DNA of 64,000 nucleotides from Tsukamurella sputi (GTDB taxonomy: Bacteria > Actinomycetota > Actinomycetes > Mycobacteriales > Mycobacteriaceae). A program made the position numbers and the translations under genes. Of this stretch, positions 33,973 to 42,609 are shown one piece after another. The notes beneath the pieces were generated by a model that was given only the letters and a program-made list of their open reading frames with translations, searched no databases and was not told where the DNA came from. The number at the start of each line of letters is the position of its first letter. Positions within the stretch are counted from its first letter, which is position 1. The stretch is taken from contig NZ_VIGV01000008.1 of the NCBI RefSeq assembly GCF_007858445.1, forward strand, positions 62,001-126,000. The letters run 5' to 3'.

Positions 33973-34021
33973 GTCTGTCCTCCTGAGCGGTTCGACGTTT
34001 CCAGGTGAAAGACTATCGCCC

Positions 34022-35893
34022 ATGGAGCTCGCTGTTGGGCTGGTCGCCCTCGTCGCCACGGTTCTGGTGGTCAGTGCATTCTGTGACCGCCTCGGTCTCG
34101 CCGCCCCGCTGGTGCTCACGGTGGTCGGCATCGGCGCGTCGTTCATCCCCGCGGTGCCCGACGTCCCGCTCAATCCCGACGTGGTGCTCCTCGGCCTGCT
34201 GCCGCCGCTGTTGTACGCGGCGGCGTCGAAGGCCTCGCTCGTCGACTTCAAGGAGAACATCCGGCCGATCGGCATGCTCTCGGTCGGGCTGGTGCTGTTC
34301 ACAGCTGCGGCCGTCGGCGTGGTCGCCTCCTACCTGCTCGATATTCCGTTCGCCGCGGGCCTCGCGCTGGGCGCCATCGTCGGCCCTCCCGACGCTGTCG
34401 CCGCGACCGCCGTGGGCCGGCGCATCGGCCTGCCCCGCCGGGTGACCACGCTGCTCGAGGGCGAGTCCCTGTTCAACGACGCGACGTCGATCGTGCTGCT
34501 CCGCACCGCCATCGCCGCGGTCGCGGGCACCGTCGGGTTCTGGGAGGTGCTGGGCTCCTTCGCGCTGAGCGCCGTGGGCGGTGTGGTCGTGGGCGTGCTC
34601 GCGGCGCTGCTGCTGCGCTTCCTGCTGCGGCGGCTGACGGACCCGGTCCTCACCACCGGCATCACCCTGATCAGCCCGTGGGTCTCCTACCTGCCCGCCG
34701 AACACATCCATGGATCCGGCGTCGTCGCGACCGTCGTCACCGGCCTCATCGTCGCGTACCGCGCGCCCACGGATCAGACGGCGATCGGCCGGATGTCGGC
34801 GCGGATCAACTGGAACACCATCCAGTTCCTCCTCGAGAACTCCGTCTTCCTCCTCATCGGCCTGCAGATGCGGACCATCTTCGAGGGCGCGGACCGCTCC
34901 CCCATCGGCTGGCCGCTCATCATCACCACCTGCCTCGCGGTGATGCTCACGGTGATCCTCGCGCGCATGGTGTGGTGCGCACCGTCGGCCCTGATCTCGA
35001 TCAAGGTCGACGACGCGAGCGAGCGGATCAGCGCCGGCGAGACGACTGTGCTGTCGTGGGCGGGCATGCGCGGAGTGGTCACGTTGGCCGCGGCGTTCAT
35101 CCTCCCGCTCGACTTCCCGGACCGCGAGGTCCTCGTCTTCGCAGCCATGGTCGTGGTGGCGGGCAGCCTCCTGATCCAAGGCTCGACGCTGCCCGCGCTC
35201 GCCAAGCTGCTGCGCGTCCAGGGGCCGAACGCCCGCACCGACGCCCTGCAGCAAGCCGTCGTCATGCGATCCGCGCTCAACGCGGGCCTCGCCCGGCTCG
35301 ACGAGATCGCGGCGAGCCCGGAGAACACCGTGCCGGCCACCGTCCTCGACGGAGTCCGCGAGCACACGATCAACCGGGAGCGCGCGTTCTGGGAGCGGCT
35401 CGGCCCGGACTCCGCGAACACCCCGGCCGCGCAGCTGCGCGCGGTCCGGCTGCAGATGATCGCCGCCGAGCGCGACGAGGTCCTGCGCATGCGCGACGCC
35501 GGCCAGGGCGATCACGAGGTGCTCGAGCAGGTGCTCTCCAACTTCGACGTGGAGGAGGCGATGCTCGAGGTCTCGGCCGTGCGCAGCGAGCGCATCGCCG
35601 TCGCCGAACTGCTCACGCCGCCGTGGGCGCAGGACGAATGTGACCATCTCCGCGTGTCCGACGAGTTCGCCGACCCGGTGCCGCTGAGCTCGGACTGCCT
35701 CGAATGCGTCGAATCCGGGCAGAACCCTGTGGCCCTGCGACTGTGCCTGACCTGCGGACACGTCGGATGCTGCGACTCCTCCGAGGGCAAGCACGCGACG
35801 GTCCACCACGAACTCACCAACCACCCGGTGATCCGCAGTTTCCAGCCCGGGGAGTCGTGGCGCTGGTGCTACATCGACGAACTGTTGAAGTAG
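34022..35893 (+). CDS. Na+/H+ antiporter (CPA1/NhaP type) with C-terminal UBP-type zinc finger
   Basis: A 623-residue membrane protein. Residues about 1-400 form 12 or so TM segments of a cation:proton antiporter; the ion-binding region is in LEGESLFNDATSIVLL, and GAIVGPPDAVAATA matches the TM motif of NhaP/YjcE proteins. A long cytoplasmic helical region (about 405-535) follows. The last 85 residues are a Cys/His cluster of the UBP zinc-finger type (CDHL, SSDCLECVESG, LTCGHVGCCDSSEG, HHELTNHPVI), a fold known from ubiquitin hydrolases but also present on mycobacterial YjcE-like antiporters. The start at 34022 is the methionine before the first TM helix; a longer frame upstream overlaps the fba leader. 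Confidence 0.9.
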   Translation: MELAVGLVALVATVLVVSAFCDRLGLAAPLVLTVVGIGASFIPAVPDVPLNPDVVLLGLLPPLLYAAASKASLVDFKENIRPIGMLSVGLVLFTAAAVGVVASYLLDIPFAAGLALGAIVGPPDAVAATAVGRRIGLPRRVTTLLEGESLFNDATSIVLLRTAIAAVAGTVGFWEVLGSFALSAVGGVVVGVLAALLLRFLLRRLTDPVLTTGITLISPWVSYLPAEHIHGSGVVATVVTGLIVAYRAPTDQTAIGRMSARINWNTIQFLLENSVFLLIGLQMRTIFEGADRSPIGWPLIITTCLAVMLTVILARMVWCAPSALISIKVDDASERISAGETTVLSWAGMRGVVTLAAAFILPLDFPDREVLVFAAMVVVAGSLLIQGSTLPALAKLLRVQGPNARTDALQQAVVMRSALNAGLARLDEIAASPENTVPATVLDGVREHTINRERAFWERLGPDSANTPAAQLRAVRLQMIAAERDEVLRMRDAGQGDHEVLEQVLSNFDVEEAMLEVSAVRSERIAVAELLTPPWAQDECDHLRVSDEFADPVPLSSDCLECVESGQNPVALRLCLTCGHVGCCDSSEGKHATVHHELTNHPVIRSFQPGESWRWCYIDELLK

Positions 35894-35924
35894 AACCCGC
35901 GTCCGGGCCGGTATCCTGGTCGGC

Positions 35925-36647
35925 GTGCCTCTCCACGACCTGACTCTGGCCGCCTCGACCACCATGCAGGCGTTCGCCCTCAAGGACATCACCGATCCGG
36001 TGGCGGTCCTCAACGCCTTCGGCGGCATCGCCCTCGTCGGGCTGCTGCTGGTGGTGTTCATCGAATCCGGCGTGCTCTTCCCGGTGCTCCCGGGTGACTC
36101 GCTGCTGTTCGTCGCCGGCCTGCTCACCGCCGCCGGCACCGGCACCGCGGTCGGTGAGGCCACGTACACGGGCTCGGCGATGTCGCTGCCGGTGCTGTTG
36201 ATCGCGACGCCCATCGCGGCGATCCTCGGCTCCCAGGTCGGCTACTTCATCGGCCGCTTCGGCGGGGAGAAGTTCTTCAAGCCCGACGCGCGCTTCCTCA
36301 AGACCAAGTACCTCGACGAGTCGCACGAGTTCTTCGAGAAGTACGGCCCGGCCACGCTGATCCTCGCCCGCTTCGTGCCCTTCGTGCGCACCTTCGCGCC
36401 GATCGCCGCCGGCGCAGCGCAGATGAAGTACGTCAAGTTCGTCATCTGGAACGCGATCGGTGCTGTGATCTGGGCCGACGGCATCATCCTGTTGGGCGTG
36501 TGGCTCGGCAAGATCGACTGGGTCCGCACCAACATCGACACGATCTTCATCGGCATCGTGCTGGTCTCGGTCCTGCCGATTCTGTGGGGCGTCGTGAAGA
36601 AGTACCTCGCGGGGCGGCGCGCCTCCGCCACTGACTCCGGCGCCTAG
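35925..36647 (+). CDS. DedA family membrane protein
   Basis: A 240-residue integral membrane protein of the DedA/SNARE-associated (VTT) family, proposed to be involved in lipid flipping and proton-motive-force-dependent membrane homeostasis. Family traits are the re-entrant-loop segment FIESGVLFPVLPGDSLLF with the essential acidic residue, GSQVGYFIGRFGG, and LARFVPFVRTFAPIAAG, with conserved arginines. GTG at 35925 lies 7 nt after a TATCCT -10 hexamer (leaderless). It is followed 8 bp later by a second DedA gene. Confidence 0.93.
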   Translation: MPLHDLTLAASTTMQAFALKDITDPVAVLNAFGGIALVGLLLVVFIESGVLFPVLPGDSLLFVAGLLTAAGTGTAVGEATYTGSAMSLPVLLIATPIAAILGSQVGYFIGRFGGEKFFKPDARFLKTKYLDESHEFFEKYGPATLILARFVPFVRTFAPIAAGAAQMKYVKFVIWNAIGAVIWADGIILLGVWLGKIDWVRTNIDTIFIGIVLVSVLPILWGVVKKYLAGRRASATDSGA

Positions 36648-36655
36648 GCCCGTCG

Positions 36656-37291
36656 GTGCTCGACTTCGTCCAGACCGCGGGGCCGGTGATGATCTGGCTC
36701 GTCGTGGCCGGATTCGTCTTCTGCGAGTGCGCCTTCATCGTCGGGCTGTTCCTGCCCGGCGATTCGCTGCTGCTGACCGCGGGACTCGCGATGGCCACCA
36801 CCGGCCACTCGGCGTTGTCCGTCTGGAGTCTCGCCCTGGCGGCGTTCATCGCCGCGATCGCCGGTAACCACGTCGGCTACGGGATCGGCGTGAAGATGGG
36901 CGATCACGTGCTCGCGAAGCAGGACGGCCGCTACCTCAACGCGCACAACCTGCACCGCGTCAAGCAACTGATGGACAAGCACGGATTCTTCTCCGTGCTC
37001 ATCGCCCGCTGGATCCCGTGGGTCCGCACGCTGTGCCCGCTGGTGGCCGGCGCGGTCGGCATGGACAAGCGCAAGTTCACCGTCGCCTCCGTACTGGGCT
37101 CGCTGATCTGGGCCCCGTTCCTGCTGCTCGTGGGCTACTACGCCTCCTCGGCGCTGCAGGACTACAAGTGGGTTCTCGACTGGGCGTTGCGCGGCATGAT
37201 CGTCATGCTCGTCGTGGGCACGGTCATCGGGATCATCGGCTACCGGCGTGAGATGTCCAAGCCGAACGTCTCCGTCGACCTCGATGACTGA
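36656..37291 (+). CDS. Second DedA family membrane protein
   Basis: A 211-residue relative of the preceding gene with the same family traits: FVFCECAFIVGLFLPGDSLL, GNHVGYGIGVKMG and LIARWIPWVRTLCPLVAGAVG. The two are clearly different in sequence, so they are an old duplication or separate acquisitions rather than a recent tandem copy. The GTG start at 36656 lies 8 bp after the first DedA stop, so the genes are co-transcribed. The next gene (ABC-F) follows after 24 bp and may belong to the same unit. Confidence 0.9.
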   Translation: MLDFVQTAGPVMIWLVVAGFVFCECAFIVGLFLPGDSLLLTAGLAMATTGHSALSVWSLALAAFIAAIAGNHVGYGIGVKMGDHVLAKQDGRYLNAHNLHRVKQLMDKHGFFSVLIARWIPWVRTLCPLVAGAVGMDKRKFTVASVLGSLIWAPFLLLVGYYASSALQDYKWVLDWALRGMIVMLVVGTVIGIIGYRREMSKPNVSVDLDD

Positions 37292-37315
37292 CGGCGCGCC
37301 GTCGGGAGGACTGAC

Positions 37316-38962
37316 ATGACCGTGCTGCAGACCCGCGACCTGTCCGTGGCGTACGCCGATCGCACCCTGTTCACCGGCCTCGACCTGGTGATCGCCCCGG
37401 GCGATGTCGTCGGTCTCGTCGGCGCGAACGGCGCCGGGAAGTCGACGCTGCTCAAGCTCCTGGCGGGCGTGGGCGCGGAAGGCGGTCCGGACGTCACCGG
37501 CACCGTCGACCTCTCCCCCGCCGATGCGACCGTCGGGTACCTGGCGCAGGAGCACGAACGCCGGCCCGGCGAGACCGTCGCGCAATTCGTCGCCCGACGG
37601 ACCGGTGTTGCCGCGGCGCAGGCCGCGATGGACGACGCCGCGCTCGCGCTCGCCGACGATCCCGACACGGATCTCTACACGCCCGCGCTGGACCGCTGGC
37701 TCACGCTCGGCGGCGCGGACCTGGAGCAGCGGCTCGCCGCGATCCTGTCCGACGTGGGGCTGGACGACCCGGACGCCGTGATGACGGGGCTCTCGGGTGG
37801 GCAGGCGGCTCGTGCCGGGCTCGCCGCGGTGCTCGCCTCGCGCTACGACGTTCTCCTGCTCGACGAGCCCACGAACGACCTGGACCTGGCGGGCCTCGAG
37901 TTGCTGGAGCGGTTCGTCGACGAGGCCGCCACCGCGATCGTCGTGGTCTCGCACGACCGCGAGTTCCTGGCCCGCACGGTGACCACCGTGGTCGAGCTGG
38001 ATCTCGCGCAGCAGCAGATCGGCGTCTACGGCGGCGGCTACGAGGCCTACCTCGTCGAGCGGGAGGTCGCGCGGCGCCACGCCCGCGAGGAGTACGACGA
38101 GTACGCGGGCAGGCTCTCCGACCTGCAGGATCGCGCGCAGATGCAGCGCAATTGGATGGAGCACGGCGTCCGTAATGCGCGCCGGAAGATGCGCAGCGGC
38201 TCCGATCCCGACAAGGCCGGGCGCAAAGCGCGGCTCGAATCGACGGAGAAGCAGGCGTCGAAGGCACGGCAGACCGAGCGCGCCATCGAGCGACTCGAGG
38301 TGGTGGCCGAGCCGCGCAAGGAGTGGGAGCTGCGGATGGAGATCGCGGCCGCCCCGCGCAGCGGCACGGTCGTGGTGACCGCGTCCGGGGCCACCGCCGG
38401 GTATCCGGGCCTGACCGTCGGGCCGGTGTCGGTGAGCGTCGAGTACGGCGACCGGATCCTGCTCACCGGTCCGAACGGGGCCGGCAAGTCCACGCTGCTG
38501 GGACTGCTGCTCGGGCGGGTGACGCCCTCCTCCGGGTCGGTCACGCTCGGTTCCGGGGTCGAGGTGGGCGAGGTCGACCAGGCCCGCGGGCGCTTCCTGT
38601 CCGACGGTCCGCTGCTGGACGCCTTCTGCGCCGAGGTGCCGGAGACGCCGCCCGCCGACGTCCGGACGTTGCTCGCGAAGTTCGGGCTGCGCGGGCACCA
38701 CGTGCTGCGTCCCGCCTCGTCGCTCTCCCCCGGCGAGCGGACCCGCGCCGCGCTCGCTCTGCTCCAGGCCCGCGGCGTGAACCTGCTGGTCCTCGACGAG
38801 CCGACCAACCACCTCGACCTGCCCGCGATCGAGCAGCTGGAGCAGGCCGTCGAGTCCTTCGACGGCACCGTCATCCTCGTCACGCACGATCGTCGCATGC
38901 TCGACACCGTCCGCGCGACGCGTCGCTGGCGCATGGCCGACGGTGTCCTGACCGAGGACTGA
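37316..38962 (+). CDS. ABC-F family ATPase
   Basis: A 548-residue protein with two ABC nucleotide-binding domains and no membrane helix, the layout of ABC-F translation factors that act on ribosomes stalled by drugs or difficult peptides. Domain 1 has GANGAGKSTLLKLLAG, signature LSGGQAARAGLA and LLLDEPTNDLD; the linker between domains is charged and helical (about residues 240-340, KAGRKARLESTEKQASKAR); domain 2 has GPNGAGKSTLLGLLLG, LSPGERTRAALALL and LVLDEPTNHLD. The start has no strong ribosome site nearby other than GGAGGA at 37305. Whether it confers antibiotic resistance cannot be told from sequence. Confidence 0.93.
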   Translation: MTVLQTRDLSVAYADRTLFTGLDLVIAPGDVVGLVGANGAGKSTLLKLLAGVGAEGGPDVTGTVDLSPADATVGYLAQEHERRPGETVAQFVARRTGVAAAQAAMDDAALALADDPDTDLYTPALDRWLTLGGADLEQRLAAILSDVGLDDPDAVMTGLSGGQAARAGLAAVLASRYDVLLLDEPTNDLDLAGLELLERFVDEAATAIVVVSHDREFLARTVTTVVELDLAQQQIGVYGGGYEAYLVEREVARRHAREEYDEYAGRLSDLQDRAQMQRNWMEHGVRNARRKMRSGSDPDKAGRKARLESTEKQASKARQTERAIERLEVVAEPRKEWELRMEIAAAPRSGTVVVTASGATAGYPGLTVGPVSVSVEYGDRILLTGPNGAGKSTLLGLLLGRVTPSSGSVTLGSGVEVGEVDQARGRFLSDGPLLDAFCAEVPETPPADVRTLLAKFGLRGHHVLRPASSLSPGERTRAALALLQARGVNLLVLDEPTNHLDLPAIEQLEQAVESFDGTVILVTHDRRMLDTVRATRRWRMADGVLTED

Positions 38963-38969
38963 CGTTCCG

Positions 38970-39113
38970 TCAGAGGTGCCGCGTGGGGTCCATGCGCTGA
39001 TGCAGGACGCGGACGACGTCGACTCCTTCGCTACGTGCCCGATAGAAGATCAGGTGGCTCCCGACGGTGTATCGCCGATAGCCGTCACGGATCTCGACCA
39101 GGTACGCCTGTCG
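38970..39113 (-). pseudogene. ParE-type toxin remnant (C-terminal part only)
   Basis: The minus-strand frame from 39113 to the stop at 38970 encodes 47 residues ending YTVGSHLIFYRARSEG, VDVVRVLHQRMD and PTRHL. This matches the conserved C-terminal third of ParE/RelE-superfamily toxins. An in-frame stop (39116-39114) precedes it, no start codon with a ribosome site is available and the N-terminal 50 residues and the ParD antitoxin gene are absent. It is therefore a decayed toxin-antitoxin module. Confidence 0.75.
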
Positions 39114-39158
39114 CTATCAGGTCGCACCGGAGCGCATCGACCCAGGCGATGTGACCTC

Positions 39159-39187
39159 TTGCACATCTGTATAAGTCAACTTACAGT
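39159..39187 (+). promoter_or_regulatory. Promoter with dyad upstream of the MpaB-type gene
   Basis: TTGCAC (39159-39164), a 17-nt spacer and TACAGT (39182-39187) give a standard promoter 26 bp before the start codon at 39213. The spacer overlaps an imperfect dyad CTGTATAAGT/ACTTACAG, the form of a small repressor operator, possibly TetR-type. The regulator gene is not adjacent. Confidence 0.5.
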
Positions 39188-39212
39188 GTGATCAGCCCAC
39201 GGAGGAGACCTC

Positions 39213-40136
39213 ATGCACACCCGTCCGGCCCGATCGCTGCGCCCCTGGAAGATCGACCGCAACCGCGGACTGAACCCGGAGACCGACTTCGTCGAGATCT
39301 CGCGAAACCTGGGGACGTACGAGTTCCCATGGGACATCACGCAGGCCCTGAGCTTCGCGCTGTTCCGCACGTACGCCGTCCCGAGCATCGGCCGCCTCCT
39401 CGCGGACACGGGCGAGTTCACCGAGCGGGTGCAAAAGCGCTACGACGACACGGCGCTGCTCCTCGAAGTGCCGCTGCTCAAGGGATTCGCCAGCGCCGAC
39501 GGCAGGGCCGCCATCCGCCGCATCAACCAGATGCACAAGATGTACGACATCTCCGACGACGACATGCGCTACGTGCTGTGCACGTTCGTCGTGGTGCCGG
39601 TGCGCTGGATCGCCGACTACGGCTGGCGCGATCTCACCGAGGCGGAGAAGCTGGCGACGGTCCGCTACTACCAGACGCTCGGCAAGCACATGGCGATCCC
39701 GGACATCCCCGCCGACTACGACGCCTTCGCCGACTACATGGACCGCTACGAGGCCGAGCACTTCGCCTTCGACGAGGGCGCTCGCCGGGTCGCCGATTCG
39801 ACGCTGGACCTGCTGGGGAGCTTCTACCTCGCGCCCGTCCGTCCGGTGATCGGCGTCTTCAGCCGTGCGCTCATGGATCCACCGCTGCTGCAAGCCTTCC
39901 ACTACGACGATCCAGGCCCGCTGGTGCGGCGGGTCTCGACGGCCGCGATGAAGCTGCGCGCCCGGCTCCTCGCCGTCCTGCCGTCACGCCGCACCCCCGC
40001 ACTGGTGCGGGACAATCACCGGATCCGCAGCTACCCGAAGGGCTTCCGCCCCGAGGCGCTCGGCACCTTCGCCCCGGGCTGCCCCGTGCACCGCGGCACG
40101 TCCGCCACCGACGCAGCGAGCCTCGAAGCACACTAG
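39213..40136 (+). CDS. Oxygenase MpaB family protein (DUF2236 type)
   Basis: A 307-residue protein related to the MpaB/DUF2236 family, which includes fungal oxygenases and the haem-binding rubber oxygenase Lcp. Family features are the FALFRTYAVPSIGRLL segment, RRINQMHKMYDISDDDMRYVL with a conserved arginine/histidine pair, and DYMDRYEAEHFAFDEGARRV. The substrate of bacterial members is mostly unknown. The ATG at 39213 is preceded by GGAGGAGACC. No membrane helix is evident beyond a mildly hydrophobic middle. It stands alone with its own promoter and sits beside toxin-antitoxin debris in an accessory stretch. Confidence 0.82.
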   Translation: MHTRPARSLRPWKIDRNRGLNPETDFVEISRNLGTYEFPWDITQALSFALFRTYAVPSIGRLLADTGEFTERVQKRYDDTALLLEVPLLKGFASADGRAAIRRINQMHKMYDISDDDMRYVLCTFVVVPVRWIADYGWRDLTEAEKLATVRYYQTLGKHMAIPDIPADYDAFADYMDRYEAEHFAFDEGARRVADSTLDLLGSFYLAPVRPVIGVFSRALMDPPLLQAFHYDDPGPLVRRVSTAAMKLRARLLAVLPSRRTPALVRDNHRIRSYPKGFRPEALGTFAPGCPVHRGTSATDAASLEAH

Positions 40137-40141
40137 GCCGC

Positions 40142-40990
40142 TCACGCTCGCCCGCCGAGCACGTGGCGTCGGAGCGCGGGGATCACCACGTCCCACGTCG
40201 CGGGCGGCGGGATCTCGTGGCCCGGGCCGTGCAGCGCGAGCAGAACCGCGCGCGGGATCAGGCGTGCCAGTGCCTCGCCGTGTGCGAGTGGGAACAGCGG
40301 GTCGTCGGCGCTGTGGACCACCAGAGTCGGAGCGGTGATCGCCGCGGGATCGACGGGCGACGCCGGCGACGCGAGGAAGTGGTTGCGCAGCGACGACTCC
40401 ATGTTCCGCGTCCGGCGCACCTCGCGCGTCGCGATCGTCCGCGTCCGCTCCTCGTCGAGACCGCCGGAGCCGGCGTAGGGCCGCTCGACGTCCACGCGGT
40501 AGTCGATGACGGCGGCCTCGTCGGACCAGTCGACCGCGGGCGGCGTCTCCTCGAAGCTCGCCGCCACCGCGGGCGCCGGACCCGGCAGCGGGCCGTGTTG
40601 GCCGCCGGCCGGGCTGGACTCGATCAGTGTCAGCGACAGCACCCGCCCGGGGGACCGGACCGCCAGCGTCTGGCCGATCCCGGCACCCATCGACATCCCG
40701 ACGACGTGCGCAGCGTCGATGCCCAGGGCATCGAGGATCCGCACGGGGTCGGCCGCGAGCTCGGCGCCCGTGTAGTCAGGCGCGCCCGGCGGCGAGGCCG
40801 CGGACTCCCCGGTGTCGCGGTGGTCGTAGCGGATCACCTGCAGGTCGTCGCCCGCGAGCAGCGCGCAGAACTCCGGCGTCCACCAGTCCATGGACTGCCC
40901 GCCACCGGCGATGAGCAGCACCGACGGACTCTGGTCGCGCCCGAGGACGTCCACCGCGAGGGCTGCCCCGTCGACATCGATGACCTGCAC
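40142..40990 (-). CDS. Alpha/beta-fold hydrolase
   Basis: A 282-residue alpha/beta hydrolase. Visible elements are the oxyanion loop IAGGGQSMDWW, RYDHRDTGES, the nucleophile elbow GMSMGAGIG with the serine, the aspartate region HSADDPLFP and the histidine in GPGHEIPP. It resembles esterases/lipases of the carboxylesterase NP or TAP-like type used in actinobacterial lipid and ester turnover, with no specific substrate assignable. The GTG at 40990 has GAGGAGG upstream at good spacing. It lies 16 bp after a GH76 gene on the same strand, probably in one operon. Confidence 0.85.
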   Translation of the reverse strand: MQVIDVDGAALAVDVLGRDQSPSVLLIAGGGQSMDWWTPEFCALLAGDDLQVIRYDHRDTGESAASPPGAPDYTGAELAADPVRILDALGIDAAHVVGMSMGAGIGQTLAVRSPGRVLSLTLIESSPAGGQHGPLPGPAPAVAASFEETPPAVDWSDEAAVIDYRVDVERPYAGSGGLDEERTRTIATREVRRTRNMESSLRNHFLASPASPVDPAAITAPTLVVHSADDPLFPLAHGEALARLIPRAVLLALHGPGHEIPPPATWDVVIPALRRHVLGGRA

Positions 40991-41006
40991 GGCGACCTCC
41001 TCGGTC

Positions 41007-42122
41007 TCAGTGTCGCGCCAGCGCCGCGGCGGCCTCCATCGCCATCCAGCCGCCGATCTGCACCGACAGGTCGCGCTCCGGCGTCTGGCTGGACCGGACG
41101 GTGCCGCCCGTGAAGTAGGCGGGCGCGTCGGTGGTTCCGGGGATCCGGGCGTCGCGGGTCCAGTCCGCGGAGAACAGCACGCGACCGTCCAGCTCGCGCG
41201 TCCCGTGCCAGGCCGCCTCCGCGGAGGCGAAGACGATCTCCGAGGCCGCAGTGCGCGCGTCGTCCGCACCGGGGCCGCGTAGCGCGAGCGCGGCGAGGGC
41301 GAGGTAGCGGATGAGGATGCCGTTGAACAGGCCGCCGTCGCCCCCGTCGCCGCCGGTGATGACGCCGTCCTCGGTCATGTGCTCGGCGACGGCCGCGATG
41401 AGCCCCGCGGCACGGACCGCGTGCGTGGGGGCCAGGTCCGAGGAGAGCTCCGTGTCCAGCCCGATCGTGACGCCCTGGTTGTAGGAGTACTTCTCCGGGT
41501 AGATCTTCCCACCGTCGGGGTGCTCGGGGTCACCGTCGACGCCGTCGTTGATCAGGCCCGTCTCGAGATCGAGCAGGCGTCGGTACAGCCAGTCCGAGGT
41601 CTCCTCCGCGCGCTCGAACCGGCCCATCCTGGCCAGGAAGATGCCCGCCGGACCGTTGGCCGGCGCGTTGAGGAAGGCGCCCTTCGTGCGCCACGTGATG
41701 CCACCGCCGATCTCGGGCACCCAGGCGTCGTAGAGGACGTCCCGCAGCACCCGCAGCCGACGGTGCGCATTGAGCCCCGCGTGCCGCTGCGCCCGCTCCA
41801 GCGCCAGCCCCATCCACGCCATGTCGTCGTAGTAGGAATTCGTGACGCGGAACAGATTGCGCAGCCTGTGGCCGCGGGCGATGCGCAACACCAGTTTCCG
41901 GGTCGACGGTGCTCCGTCCCGGACGTAGGCGTCCACGGCCACGTCGAGCAGGTGGGCCTGCCACCAGTAGTTCCACCTGACGAACAGTGAATCGCGCCGC
42001 GTAGCGGGGTATGCCGGCGTGCCGAGCAGGGTCCCGGGGATGCCCCAGACGGGTTTGAGATGCCGCTCCACGACCGCGGCCTGTGCCGAGGCCGCGCGCT
42101 GATTCCACTCGACCGAACTCAT
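41007..42122 (-). CDS. Glycoside hydrolase family 76 protein
   Basis: A 371-residue (alpha/alpha)6-barrel protein of GH76, a family of endo-alpha-1,6-mannanases. The twin-aspartate motif is visible in NSYYDDMAWMGLAL near residue 97, and SYNQGVTIG and GITWRTKGAFLNAPANGPAG are also typical. No signal peptide is seen, so it acts in the cytoplasm or on an internal pool; mannan or lipomannan-derived oligosaccharides of the actinobacterial envelope are a plausible substrate. It is followed by the alpha/beta hydrolase gene. Confidence 0.87.
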   Translation of the reverse strand: MSSVEWNQRAASAQAAVVERHLKPVWGIPGTLLGTPAYPATRRDSLFVRWNYWWQAHLLDVAVDAYVRDGAPSTRKLVLRIARGHRLRNLFRVTNSYYDDMAWMGLALERAQRHAGLNAHRRLRVLRDVLYDAWVPEIGGGITWRTKGAFLNAPANGPAGIFLARMGRFERAEETSDWLYRRLLDLETGLINDGVDGDPEHPDGGKIYPEKYSYNQGVTIGLDTELSSDLAPTHAVRAAGLIAAVAEHMTEDGVITGGDGGDGGLFNGILIRYLALAALALRGPGADDARTAASEIVFASAEAAWHGTRELDGRVLFSADWTRDARIPGTTDAPAYFTGGTVRSSQTPERDLSVQIGGWMAMEAAAALARH

Positions 42123-42212
42123 GATGACATCACATCACGGGTCACCGACGTGTGCACGTCGCTGCAGGTCAGAGACATGCCGCGTGAGAGAAGACCGCAC
42201 AGTCACGATCAG

Positions 42213-42230
42213 TTGGTCAGACCTGACCAA
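42213..42230. promoter_or_regulatory. Intact palindromic operator of a dead toxin-antitoxin module
   Basis: TTGGTCAG and CTGACCAA flank a 2-nt AC centre, a perfect 18-bp palindrome 18 bp before the antitoxin start at 42249. Phd-type antitoxins repress their own promoters through such sites. Confidence 0.6.
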
Positions 42231-42248
42231 TCCAGGTGACCTCGGATC

Positions 42249-42326
42249 ATGGGCAGCGCCGAGTTCAACATCTACGCCTCGAAGTCGCAGTTCTCGCGGC
42301 TGGTCGCTGATCCACGACGCGGATAA
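42249..42326 (+). pseudogene. Phd-family antitoxin fragment
   Basis: The frame from the ATG at 42249 reads MGSAEFNIYASKSQFSRLV, the exact style of a Phd/YefM antitoxin N-terminus (usually MAEFNIHAAKTQFSKLV), then loses similarity at about residue 20 and stops at 42326. The rest of the antitoxin (about 60 residues) is missing. The adjacent toxin fragment begins in a different frame at the same point, so a deletion has joined the antitoxin's start to the toxin's interior. Confidence 0.7.
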
Positions 42327-42600
42327 CGATGCGCTCGTGTCGGCGGTCACCGTCGCCGAGGTCGCTATCAAGGCCTCATGGGGGAAGCTGGAAGCCCCGG
42401 AACTGACCGAGCAGTTCCTCCGCAATGAGGGCTTCATGCCGGTGCCGTTCGACGCCCGCCACGCAGCGGCGCTCCGCGACCTGCCGTGGCACCACCGCGA
42501 CCCGTTCGACCGCATGCTGGTCACGCAGTGCATGGTCGAGGACCTTACGTTCCTCACCGTCGACGAACGGATCCGCGCGTACGCGATCGGAACTCGCTGA
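42303..42600 (+). pseudogene. VapC/PIN-domain toxin fragment (N-terminus deleted)
   Basis: About 95 codons in the frame ending at 42600 encode the later part of a PIN-domain toxin: DADNDALVSAVTVAEVAIKAS, FDARHAAALRDLPWHHRDPFDRM and LTFLTVDERI. The conserved PIN acidic residues D (in DPFDRML) and D (in TVDERI) are there, but the first catalytic aspartate segment (the DTHVLLW-type start) is absent. The open frame extends upstream to 42121 only as noise. A PIN ribonuclease without its N-terminal strand should be inactive. Confidence 0.7.
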
Positions 42601-42609
42601 GCCCAGCCG

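Noticed and set aside
42121-42302. Upstream part of the open frame leading into the VapC fragment as toxin N-terminus
   Set aside because: The sequence has no PIN character and covers the palindrome and antitoxin start in another frame.
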